DNA of 64,000 nucleotides from Zonotrichia leucophrys gambelii (Eukaryota; Chordata; Aves; Passeriformes; Passerellidae). The first letter of the stretch is position 1, and every line of letters starts with the position of its first letter. The position numbers and the translations under genes were made by a program. Shown here piece after piece: positions 37,949 to 50,800 of this stretch. Location of the stretch: NCBI RefSeq assembly GCF_028769735.1, contig NC_088169.1, positions 41,330,729 through 41,394,728 of the forward strand, given 5' to 3'. The notes below the pieces were generated by a model. The model saw only the letters and a program-made list of their open reading frames with translations, searched no databases and was not told the DNA's origin.

Positions 37949-40900
37949 CAGAGTGTTCATCACCCACACACAGAGCCTGAGGTGCAGTGACACAAGCAGT
38001 GCATCACACTCCTGGTGTCTGCATCAGCTCTGGTGGCCACTCCTAGGGGAGCTCAAAGAGCAGCTCCCCCTCAGGAGGCCTTGAGCTGCATTTCTAGTGG
38101 AGATGTCCAGCCAGCAGATGAAGCTATACCTAACCTAAAGCAGTGCTCCCAAAAGATACGTATCAAAAATAGGATGAGCAATATGGAATGCAATCAGAGC
38201 TGATGAAAACACCTCCAATTATGTAATTTAAATTACTTAGGGATATTTGCTGGGAAGTAATGTTGCATAAAGAGAGGAACTGAAGAAATGATTCAAAAAG
38301 TTTCTTCTTCAGTTTTCATCAGTCAATAGGCAAAATATTTCTCAGGCTGACTGGGACCTCTGCTGCAGCCAAGAACATCTGGGGGAATTATGTAAATCCC
38401 TTGCAACTATGCTGTAGAAATTTAAACTAGAAGATCCCAATAATTGCAAGTGACAAAATACTCAGGCATCTAAAAAAAAAGATTTTTTTAGAGTAAAAAA
38501 AAAATCTAGAATGTGTTTCTATCAAACAGAAGAGTTGCTAGCTGTACATTCTCTGTACAAGCTGAGACTTAAAATGGAGTCTATTTGCCAATAGTTTGGG
38601 AAGCTGAATCTCTTTTCATTTGAGAGAAAAACCACAAAAGGTCTTCAAGAGCCACAGAATGGAAATTCCTCCTACTCCTACTGACATTGTAGAAGTTCTT
38701 CTCTCAACTTTCCCACTGGTTGGTTTCCTAAACTTTTAACTTTTTTTCTATATACGAAGAAGGTTTATCTACATTTGCTAGAAGCAGTACAGCAGCATTT
38801 TGGGGAGCCAAAAGACTTAGAAGATCTTGGCCACACGAGATGGAGTTTTGCAAGGGTCACATCCTTATGTTCTAATGAGTCTTTCACAATTCACTGCTTT
38901 CACATTTTATACTGCTGCATTTTGTTGTTATAGTTGAGTATACCTTCTGTATTGTGTAAATTACATAACTTTTTTCCCTGTTCTACACTTTGTCATGCAG
39001 ACAAAAGAAATACATTTCTGTCTATTTTGAGATTATCTTCTCAAGGTCAGTTTCCCAACTGCTCCTGTTGCCAGTCAGCCCAGAATGCACTTATGCACAA
39101 TGTCTAACTTGGAGCATGATTATCATCCCACTGTATCATAATTTCCATAATGAAGTCAGAGTAAAAACTCTCTTACCAGCTGCTCAAAATTAAGAGACGT
39201 GAAAGGTCTCAAATCAACTGCCCAAATTCATAAATTGATTACCACTCTCTTTAAAAGTCTGTATTTACTAAAGCAAAACTACTGAAATCTTAGGAACCCT
39301 ATTGTCAGAATCCTTCCCTTTAGAGATTGCCATTTCTCCCCAGTGAATAAGGTCAATCCACCAGAAACTAAGCATAGTTCTTCTCTTAGTGCTGGTTGTG
39401 CATATGCTCTGTATTAATAGTGTGAGTTGCCCTGAGGAATTAGCCATCTATATTCATGGACTAAATGAAACCGTAGTCATTGAGCACTTGATGACAGCAC
39501 AGTTGAAGAACAGGTCAGTTCTTGTATTCAGGACTAAATCTTTGCTTTCTGTTGCAGATGAAGGATATTTTCTATGAGTTGAGTAGTATTCCACTCAGAC
39601 CCTTTTCTCCTTGCCAGTGCTTCAGTCTTCTTCTCCGTAACTGGGGTTTCAACTAGAGTCACTAGATAGAAGTATGGTTCATGGTGACACACAAGAGTAC
39701 AATGAGAACTGATTTAGGAAATTGATTTAATGTCTTACTAGTAATTAGTAAGGCAAAATGAAAAGAGCAGATACTTTTGGAACCTATATTGGATGCCTTT
39801 CATATCTTAAATAGTATCTTAAAGCCAGGCTACTTTATTGTGACTGTGTTATCAACAAGGGGTTCAGCAGTTGGCCTCCTCCTAGCTAAAAAGTTCAGTG
39901 TCCATTCATAGATCCATTTGAACCAGGGATGTGTTCAGGACACAGTGAAGGAACAAAATAAAATGAACACGTACAAAACTGACCTGAAAATAATAAAGAA
40001 ATGAAAGAGCACTGTGTGGTCATGTGCTAAGTACAGTCTTTTATTAATTCTCTTTTCAAGGTGTTTACTTCCATTTTTATCTTTGCACTACGTCTTTCCC
40101 TGCTTTTCAATGACTCCACTGTGACACACATAAAACAGCTCCTGCTGTGAAAGGGATTCAAGAGTTACCTTCCCTTTACTCTGAATGTTCACTTCATGAA
40201 ATAACCTCAAAACCAACAGAAGAGACCAACCAAAGGGAGAAAAAGAACAGATATGTCATTTCCAGCACGCAGAGATACAGTAATCAGATGTCACAGTCAT
40301 GTCTTCAGCCTTGAAATCAAGACACTTCTAAATGTATTCCTGAATACATGCACCAATTGGTCCAAAGGATTTCCTTGGTCTGGGTAAGCTCTAGGACTTG
40401 GCATTTCTCTGGCTCCTCTGGTGCATCTCTTTGGAGCAGGATCCCATCCTATGATCACTTTGCAAAAAATGAACCCATACCTTATTTTCAGGAAGTCTTC
40501 TGCCCTCCTGTTCCCTCTACCCAATAATTCTGATGAATACACTTTCCTTCTTGAATGTGAACACCTTTGTCTCTCTTGACTGAAAGTATAACATCTGTAG
40601 TGTCCTATAAAGTTCATTGTACACACAGACTTGGTGCAGGAAGCTGGAACATAAATCACTATCTCCCACTTCCCTGGCTGCCTGGGAGCATTTACTGACA
40701 GATGTGAGCTTCTTCTGTACCTCCAAGGCATGGTGGGCATTGCTCCCACCTTCTGGCCAGGACAACACTCTCCTCCTTACCCCTTTGACACAACCCTGCC
40801 CAGGGAAGACCTGCTCCTGTTTCATTCTCTCTTGCTCTGAAGCACTCCTATTCCCAGACATGAGTTCTCTGGTTCTGCAACCAAATACCTACACTGCTCC

Positions 40901-43900
40901 CAACGCCCTACTTTGTGTATCCTAACAAGCTCACTGCTTATTCATCATTAACATCTTCATGATTAACATCTCCTCAGCATTCCTCATCCACCAGTACATG
41001 GGGTAGAACTGGCAGGGAATCCACACAGACCGAGGCATTCTCTGGAAAAGTCCTTTCCAGAATGTGAGACTTTTGCACAGCTGGTATCTCGATGGGCATG
41101 GCTGTGAATACACAGAGGGTGCAAGATGGTACAAAATAATATCTGTGGCATTACTTCAAGAAATACTAAAGCCTCCTCTGTTCCCTCAGCCCACAGAAAC
41201 ACTGTGTTCTATTTCCACATCACAGTTTTTTCCACATCTCTGGAGATGACATGACCCCTTTTTTTCCTTTCAAGGTCTCAGCCCAGCATCATACACATGC
41301 TAATACAGAAATTAAACATTTGTTGAGTAGCTTCACATAAGTTTAGCAAACAAGAAAATAAAGTAACTAACTAGACTTACCCCAAGGAAATTAATATTAG
41401 AATAATTTGCAACCTTGGCACTGAAGTTTTAAACAAAACAAAGCACAAGTAAGTCCTCCAGCAATGACTGTGCCTGCTAGGTAGGTAGGGGATACGCCTT
41501 TTTACTCTGGATTTACAGTTTCCCATTTGATATTTAGATAACTTTATAACATTATTCATTATTAAGGCTGGATTCAAATCAGTACCCTTCAGAAGGGAAG
41601 TTACATATCCCATTTGTTACTCAGTTCTCCAGATAAGTGCTTCTGCCTCAAACTCATGCATCAGCTTTGATGACAGAGAAGCAGTGTTCACTGAAGTGTT
41701 GCTAATGCATTCTTGAGTCTGGCTAATTACACACAATCAACTGATTCTCAAACATCAGGATGCCAAATATTGCCTTAAATCACTACCACTTGATGGGAAA
41801 CTTTCTATTGCTCGAAGAGGTGGAAACAGTTGAGCTAATAATGAAAATCAAATCCAACATTTTGAGACCAAACTCTTGAAGGCAGCTACACAGAAATTAA
41901 GGCCTTTAACCTTTCTCCTGTTCAGGGCAAATCTGGGAGAGAATCCCTAAACCCAAACAAGCCAATTCTCCATCAGTTTGTACATCCTTAGACCAAAATC
42001 AAGACTGCACCATTCATGTGTTTATAGAGAACAACATTTGTATAAGGCTTCTGGAAAGGATGAAGGAGGATCTTTCAATGGTTTGAAGAGAATTAAAGAG
42101 AATTAAACCTGAAAAGGGTGAGAATTTAAGATACAGCCTGAATTGCAGCACTTGACCTCCTCAGTTCAAGGCATTGCTTTGCAGCGTGGGTGTGTAACTC
42201 TCCCAACACCTGTTAAACAGAAGTCAGGCACCAAGATCACAGGTATGGATCTAGGGAAACATAACACCGCCAAGAACAAAGGTTTTCCCGTTACAATGCA
42301 AATGCACATCATCATCGTCATCCATGCATATGCAGGACTTTCAAATATTTTTCCTGATTCTCCTGAAATCAAACAAAAATGCAGCACTGGCTACCATTCC
42401 TATATGAAGCAGAGATGTCCCCTTGAAAACAGGCATCTATATATTGACAAGCTGTCATCTCTGATGAAGTCAGGAGTAAAGTGCTCTTAAATCAGCCTTG
42501 GAAGATAAAACTTCTAATGGTAGCTTTGCATTGCTGTAACTGGAAATGGATCTGCAGCTTTGTATTTTAAAGGCCAAATCCTTCTACTCCTTTGTTCCCT
42601 TTTTTATTTTCCTATCCCTTTCCTTTCCCTTTTCTCCAAATTAACATTTGGAACACTCGAAAATGCTAATTGAGTTTCACTTCATTCAGACAAGAAATAA
42701 TGACCTCAAGATAATAAGACAAGTTAATAGTCCCCTGCAGGTAAATTAACGCAAGACCAAATGCTTGAAGACCTTGAGGATCACAACTGTTAAACTTAAG
42801 TATGCATTCAAAGCAACTCTGAGCACCTAACAAAGCAGGTCACAGATCATCAATCAGAGCTACTGAAAAAAACCTCTTCAAAGAAAGAAGTGCAGAACAC
42901 ATGAAGGTAATTTCTTTTCAACATCTACCTTAGCACGGCCAACTGAAAGATGCTGTTAAGTAAATATATAAAAACCCCACAACCTGCATGCTCAATGTGT
43001 ATGAAAAAGTGTGCTCAGCGAAGTCATTAACTCATCCCCAAAATCAAACAGATGTATTTCAGTAAGCCATCCGTCAGAAACAGATACGTTTCCATTGCAA
43101 TAACATCATATTTTCTTTTGTAATCACTTTATAGGGTGATTAGGGTTCAAAATATGAATTTGATTACAGCATATCCATGAAGATGAAATGCTTACAGAAA
43201 TCATAATGCTGCTTTAAGTCACAAAACAAACATTTCACAGCCCATAAACTGAAAAGTGCTGTAAAAGTGCCCAAAGCACAATAGTCACTCCTCAAATCAC
43301 CTTCATGTCACAATAGACAAAAATGTCTAACCTAAAAACATTTACAGAAAAATATCCTCTCTCTTTAAAATACAGCTGTTGACAAATAAATGGGTAATCT
43401 TGACAAACTACTCAAGTTTAAATTCATAGCCCTCTATTATTATAACAACAATGTATCTTAAAAGTTGAAATATATTGCTGGATCATGTAGAAATTAAAAA
43501 ATCAAATATCACTGGTTAAAAAGCATAAATGACTATGAGAAATCCAGAATCTGTGTGTTCAGTGCAGTTTCAAAGATATCACTGTATCTTATAATCCTTT
43601 AGGATGCTAAAATATCTTAGTGTTTAGAAAGGAGAAAAGCTGCTGTTTACAATCTTCTATTTTTAATGTCAAGTTTTTTCCCTTAATTACTTTTTGTTTC
43701 AACACAACTAGCAGGTGTCAAGAGCATATTTTCTTTCCTTGCACGAGTTCATCTACAGTTAAGATAACAACTCTGAATCGAAAAACCTGAAAAGCTCATT
43801 TTCCTCTCCTAACACATGAATATAAATTACGTGGGAAGAAGGGGGATCCGGCAAATTGAAAATCTGCAGGACATGCACAGATATTCATGGGTGTCCAACA

Positions 43901-46900
43901 GGACAGGCAGGCAGCAGAGACCTTTCTGACAGAACACTGTCCCCACTGAAGGACTGCTGCAAGCATGACCCTGACGCTTTATCTGCTGGGACACACTGCT
44001 GAAGTTTTTGCATTGATAGCTGATAGGCATCCAGAAAACCCAGTCCAACAGTGACTAGAAACAATAATGACATTCAGTAAATCTGTTGCTTCAAACTGGA
44101 AATCTGACATTGACAGAACTACAGTAATAAAGATATAATAAATGCAATCACTATAAATGTGATGTAAAATTCTAGCTTTTCTTGTAAAGCATTTATTTCC
44201 ATTCAAGAAAGGGCACAAATGATGAGAGAAATAGTAAGCAAACATGAAATATATCAAACAACATTATCTGTGTAATAAAAATTAAAGAGAATAATTTGAT
44301 TGGAGCTTGCTAATGATTAAACCACTTGAATTAATGTTCTGCATAAACAGTATGCTGGGTTTGCAAAGCGAGGCCTCAAAAATGAATGTGAAGATTGTTT
44401 CAATTAGAAAAAGCTATATGTCAGTGGGTTTTCCTGTTCTTTGCTCCTTCTTCTGGAAATAAATGCAAAATAAGATTTTTAAAAACCCACTCTTTAAACA
44501 TACTTGTTTATTTTATCACTACTGACATTACATTAGGCAGTCATTAGAGACTTTAAACCTTCTATTTAAGTTGGTTCACTCTTTTCATTTCTGTGCTATT
44601 CCCTAAGTGGTTCAGTTTGCTTTTCCAATGATTTGGTGTTTTATCCTTTCTGAATGTTACAAAAAGCACACCCCAAAGAATTTTCTATACGGTTTTGTCT
44701 GTAGTGGTTCCATGCATCATAGCAGTACTTTCCCAAACTGCCCTGATACTATCTCGTGGTTTCTGAACAAAGCTTTTCAATCAAAAGGTTGCACCATCCA
44801 GGTTCAAGATTTCCCCTGAGGAACCTGAAAGGGATTCCAGAGAGACTTCATGCAACTACACACAGGTCACAGTTATAATGACTGTCCCAAAGGAGAGAAA
44901 AAGGTGCTCTGGAAAAGAGTTGATATTTATCCCAACATTTTGCTGCCAGTGCCCCAATCTCACATGAAAAACAGAGCACCTGCATACATGCAAATGCATC
45001 CCACACCATTAGAGCAGCACTGGTGCTAGTCCATGCACCATTCCAATCTAAATAGCTCAGTCGCTTTCTCCATAGTGTCATTCTCAATTTCAATAAAAAA
45101 AATATTCCCCTAAGTTCTGTGCAACACCATATGGATCTGTTGCCTTCAAACTAAAGAAGAGTTCATTAAGAGAAGTGGTGGACACCCGTTTTTAGAACCA
45201 ACAGGGGATAAGGTTTAACCTGAACAAAAACACTTAGGTAACTGGACCACAATTAGAATAATACAGCTCAACTTAACTACTTGTCTCTTCTACTAAACTA
45301 AATGTATATATTGATTCTCTTTCAATCAGTTTAATAAAATTAACACTTAGAGTAGGTCTCACTCACCTCACAATGGAGGCCTCCAATTAGTCTGAGAAAC
45401 CTAAATCCTTGTGTTTCCCAGACTTTGTGGCATTACCTGAAAGCTACTGAATTCTACCTCACTCTCTAAAACAGAATGCCAAAAAGATCTGTGTAACATT
45501 TACAGAATGTTATGCTACCATATAAAGCACTTTCTATAAGCGGCCTTGTGCAGAGATAGAGAGTATTAGAAAAACTCAGTTCCATAACTTGTACACAATT
45601 CAACTCCAGATGCGGCATTAATATTTTCATCTGGAGGTATCACAGTTGGAGTTGCTCTGATTTGCTGATTTATACCAAAGAAACACAGGTGCTGCAGTGT
45701 CTTGTTTAGGCAAAGAGGAGAGAAAATTGTACAGCATTTCCATATGAAGTTCTGAGGAAATATGCATGATGGAACCCAAATTTAATACAGGTTCATATTG
45801 TCCTTGTTTAGATGCACATATGTAATAGCCAAATTTAATAATGTCAGAGCTCTTCACACAGAATTTCAATGCTCAGTGGGCTTAGTCAAGTTGAAAAACT
45901 CATAAGTCTGTGGGAAAATATTAGGCATTGTTCAACTAAAATCTTACGTGACAATGACTGAAACAAGGTCATAAAAAAGGCAGTTAATTTTAGTATTTCC
46001 TTATGTAGTTTGTCAGTTCATCTTTCACAGTTATAAATATTCATGGGAGAGCAGAAATAAAAAAAAAAAAAGGTTTTTTTTGTTTACTAAAAAATAAATA
46101 TGCCTTCTTACTGTGAACTCTCACCTTCTTCCTACTACCAGTAGTTTTGGCTACTCACTTTTTAAATTGGCTTTTAAAAAAATGTTAACCCTTCCCCTTA
46201 CATTCCTTTTGTCTGGGGAAGAACTGGAAATTACCAGCTCTCTGGGTTCCTTCTTTAACAGCAAATGTTCTGTTGTTATGCACATGCATTACTAAATATG
46301 ACTACTTTGACGTGAATTTATGAAGACTGACTTCTGTTTTTAGTGCCTATGTCTCTACCTACATTCTGTCCTTCTGCTCATCTGTTGCCTAGTCAAAATT
46401 GTCTGAACTTGAGGCAGTTTGTACACTGCTTTACAGCACATGCCTGACTGAGACCTTAAACTTTAACTAATATTCTAAGACATTATTCCTTGCAGAACTG
46501 AATAAAAATATTCTTAAAAGGAACAGTATTGGGTAAAAATTTATCATTTATCCAACTCTCATGCAGACAAAATGTCCAGGGACCAGACACACACTGGGCT
46601 TTTTCCCACAGATCCGCAAACATATTTTGCCCCATAGGTGTGATGGTCCTGACTAGAAGTCGCCAGCAGATTTTGAGAAAGTTTGTGGTTCTTAGTAAAC
46701 TTTAAAATTATTACCCTCACTGGAGCAAGGAATGTAAAGAAAAGCCAGGTGGCCCTGGGAGATATTTGGGAAGAGAAGACATGGAACATTTCAGATCCCT
46801 TTTGCATCAGTGTGCATCACCACCTTACATTTTTCTCAGGTCTGGTGAATCTACCTGAGGCATGAAAGGACATGACTTAGAGAAGGCAAATATTCTTCAT

Positions 46901-47449
46901 TTTTCTTGTTTTCAAGTTGACCAACTGCAGACCAGGTAGACAGCACTCCTTTTTTTAAATACACATACAGTTGGTATGTTTGCCTTTTTCTGTCATTATG
47001 ACAGTATGAGGCTGTCACTCCTAGTGACCGTCAGCAGTTTCCTGAAGACTCGAACTTTCTGCACACACTGGAAATACATTTAATTCGTAGTTTTACATCA
47101 GTTTTTACATCAACTGTCTTCAATCTTTAGAAAAGTAAGCAACAATATTCTTTTAAGAAACAGGGCTGAATTCAACTCACTATGATTATGTGCATAACTT
47201 AGTCATGTATAATACAGCAGGGGAGTCTTCTTCAGAGCAAGTAAGTCCCTCTGAAGTATAACTGGACTATCTTCTTGACTCTATTAATGCACAAGAAATG
47301 TGTGCATTTTGAGAGGGGGACTAAGCCTGCTCAATTTGTGCAATTACTGTGAGAGAACAGGGTACCAGCCTGGAAATGGAGCCTTCAGTCAATCAGATCT
47401 AAGAATGGATTTTGCTTTTATCAGTAATGGTGCAGTTTAATCCCTATTC
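37949..47449. other. Unannotated AT-rich stretch
   Basis: No gene is recognised over about 9.5 kb. A and T runs at 38471-38506 are arranged so they could fold on each other. GC-richer DNA at 40297-40900 carries overlapping minus-strand frames of 150 and 114 aa with no known domain. A pyrimidine-rich tract lies at about 42588-42637. The interval 44290-44430 has a homeodomain-type TAATGATTAA word (44311-44320). A and T runs lie at 46059-46082. Confidence 0.55.
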
Positions 47450-47820
47450 TGAGGAACCCTGAGCTGGGAAGATGAGTTCAGCATCCTCCTCACCCATTAA
47501 ACCAGCTTTCTTGTTACCTGCTTCCCTCCTCAGTCCAACTTTCACAGCACAAAAGGTGACAGCTCTGCTGAGGACATCTCAAGACTAATTCGTTACCAGG
47601 GAATCGGTCAGGCCAATTCCCTTACCAGGAGATTAGGTCATCCATCTCCAGGCTGATCAGCAACCAGAACCTGTGTTCCCCACTCCCCAGCCTGCAATAA
47701 AGAACAGCCTCCCACCAAAATCCATTTCAGATCTGCCCATATCTCGTTTTCTGGACATCTCTTGAAGATTTATACACTACTTTTCTAAATCCGTCTGATA
47801 ACACATGCAGGGCCCGAACC
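47450..47820 (+). mobile_element. Possible old retroviral LTR, 3' part
   Basis: A weak call. An AATAAA signal lies at 47696-47701. The sequence then runs through CTTTTCTAAATCCGTCTGAT to AACACA near 47800-47805, and TGCAGGGCCCGAACC follows directly (47806-47820), resembling a retroviral tRNA primer-binding site next to the end of a 5' LTR. The left end of the LTR is not recognisable, no internal genes follow, and no target duplication was found. It could instead be ordinary unique sequence. Confidence 0.3.
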
Positions 47821-50800
47821 TTTCCTAGGCCACCAGAGTTAAGCATAAAGGGAGCTTAGTGAATAAGCAACAAGTTCAAGAATGCAATTAGCTACCTCCT
47901 GAAATTCAACAGACTGGGTGTCTGTCTGGGCTCAAACTCTAGGTATTGAAATCTTAACAAAAGGTTTAGCAATCTAATCTCATCCATGGTCATCTACAAA
48001 TCACGAGAGCTGCAGCATAAACAGCTCACGATCCCGGCCTCAGCTGAATTTCTACAAAAGTGGAAATTATCTGAAATCTATGGCTTCAAACAGCCTGTGT
48101 AACCCTGAACTAGCTGTATATACACAGTGTGGGATGCAAAATCAATAAATAACTCAAAAGGTCACCCAGTCATGAGTATGCATAAATGCCTTCCTGACAG
48201 ATGTGCTTACCAACCTTCAGCACTGCCTATGGAAATTGTGGCATCCCCTCATCCATTCCAGCATTTCCTTACCCTCACCATAAGATAGTCCTAATATCTA
48301 ACATGATTTTTTTGTTTTGGTGGTGAAGTTTGTGATTTTGCTATCCTGTCCTTTTCCCCATGTAGCAGCATTTATGCTTAAATACTGTGTTTTAATACAA
48401 AGATTTCCTCAATTCATTGAGCATCTCTTCTTAAGTTTCCCAAGTATCACTGACAACAAAATTATAAATATCTGCTTCATAAAGTGTAATAGCTGCTTCA
48501 TTAACTCAGATAAAATGATTACAGTCATTTGAACAAATCTGAATTACACCCATCCAACTAAGCAAACCAGCATGAACCAGAAAGTTCCCAATTTCAATAA
48601 GCTGTTATTTCCTATGCTTGAAAGTACTGTGACCATACTGACATAGTATTTGAGAGCTGCTGTTCAGTTCTCCAGACCAGTAAACACATTATAAAAAACA
48701 TCTTAGAATATGGAAGTCTCCTGGAAGAGACTAAAGGACTGAGGGTGGTTGGACACCTCATCCTGTTTGCTGGTTTGTTTTAATTAAAATTGAAGGTTTG
48801 GAATGAGAACCTGCCATTTTCTCTAAGCCTAACTGAATATTAAATAATTGTGCAGAAGGCAAAGCTTTCAGGACAGAAATATTCTCTAACCCAGGGGAAA
48901 GCAAGCAAAATGTAAAAATGCTGGTTTCTCTCATTAGCATGAAACCTTCACTAATCAGGGTTTCTGATCATTACATTTTCTCACTTATTTTGAATAAATA
49001 AAACATACCTTATGTTAAAAAGCATAGCTCTGTATCTTGAGTCTTGAGTGTGTCTGCCTTTAATTGTCAATAAAGTCCAAAATTTTTAAAAAATGCAGTA
49101 CTGAAGGAATGTCTATAAATTTAATCAACTATGACCCATTGCTCACCACTTTCCAACAGCTAGGGAAAAAGGAATTGAGCTGTAAAATTTGTTCTGGGCA
49201 GGAACTTGGCATCTGCTATCAAGCCAGAGTCCAGAGAAAATTAGCATCATGAATTTCAAATACGTTGGCTTATCTCATGTAACTCAAAGCCCAGAGATTT
49301 GATTTAAATCATAATGGACTAAATCCTGCCAGACAGTCAGACCCATGCATGGGACAAGAAGGATTCTGGCAAAGAGAGAAAAAGGGGTAGAAAAGTCCCA
49401 AAAGATCTTGTCTTGGTAGGGTGAACTGTTTGACATCTATTTTTCAATGCTAGAAGTAGATGTAAATACCATTTAATTCATTCCTGTGTCTCTCCCATTA
49501 AGTACTATTTAATGAAAAGCATTTGCGTGCTGCATTCATCAATCCCATCCTTTTTGACTGCACAGTTTCAGACACTGTGATAAGTGAGGGCCTTTTGATG
49601 GCTCTCTAAAAATGCTATTTTCATTTTTAATTAGGACTCACCAGCAAACAGCAACCCTGTTCTCTCATAACCAACTCCCAGCTTTAGAAGATATGCTTGA
49701 AGCTAAAAGAGTGTGAACTCCTCACTCCAACAAAAAGCATAAACAACACTAGCAAAGAGAATCAGAACTGCAGAAGGAACACCCTGTAGCCCACAGAGCC
49801 ACAGGAAACCTCATACTCTTGTAAGAGTAGGGCTGGAAAGGTTAGATTCCTCATATTTGATAGATCAATCTCATCATAAGTAAGTAGCAAAATGGAGAGA
49901 AATACTGGAATTCCTCATGAATAATTTAACCAAAACTACAGACAAGTTTACTTTTGTTTAAGAAGAAAATATCCCCTAAGATAAAAAAGTGTGTCTCGTA
50001 ACATTGTAAGATCAAAGCATTCACAGAATTTACAGTAACAAGGAGAAGGTGAAATATCTTCTCATCAGTATTCTGCAGCGCTTTGTTATCTGAAATGCTC
50101 TTTTCAAAACACCTATCAGTCATCAGAGATTATACTCTTTAGGGGAGAGCAGAATTAATGTGGCATTTGCCTTACCTCTCTTCAAGCTAATTCATGCTAG
50201 AGCAGTTCTGGTGTCTTCTGTGTCAACTTGTACACCTGCCATTGGCTTGGTGTCAGAAGAAAACACTCCTCACTTCTACACAGTGAAAAACATTTTGGTT
50301 TCCACATTTTCAAGGAGCAGTCAGAAGCATTTCATCAAACCTGTGAAAGGGCTGGGATTTCCAGAGTGGGCCAGGTTCTTCTGTGACACAAGCCAGATCT
50401 AAAAGACTGCTCAGCGCTCAACAGCTCAGAAGAAGATGCAAAAATGGATGAAGTGCTTAGCCTATGGTTTTACTCATAATGTTAGATACTGTTTTGGTAA
50501 TTGAGATTGTAGAATACAGTCCTCACCTATTTTCAGTGGTGCCACCTTCCCCATAATGCGTGTTGTCTTTTTCCTAACCTGGAAACGTAAGGACGTAATA
50601 TAAAAGGGGATCTTTATTTGAAGGCCTTCAGAGGCAGCTATGGGAAGATGTCCACAAAATCCTACCCCTCCCAGGGGTGAGTACATTTTTATAGGTTTTA
50701 GGAAATTAACATAATTGATAAAAAGCACCAATTAGAAGGACAAGTGATGATGGAATTCTCCCCCAAGCCAAGCCCTTCTCTGGAGCTCCCCTTCAGCAAT

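Noticed and set aside
40297..40861. Overlapping minus-strand frames of 150 and 114 aa
   Set aside because: They use different frames over the same GC-richer DNA, match no known family and have a plus-strand frame (40617-40925) over part of them, as expected by chance.
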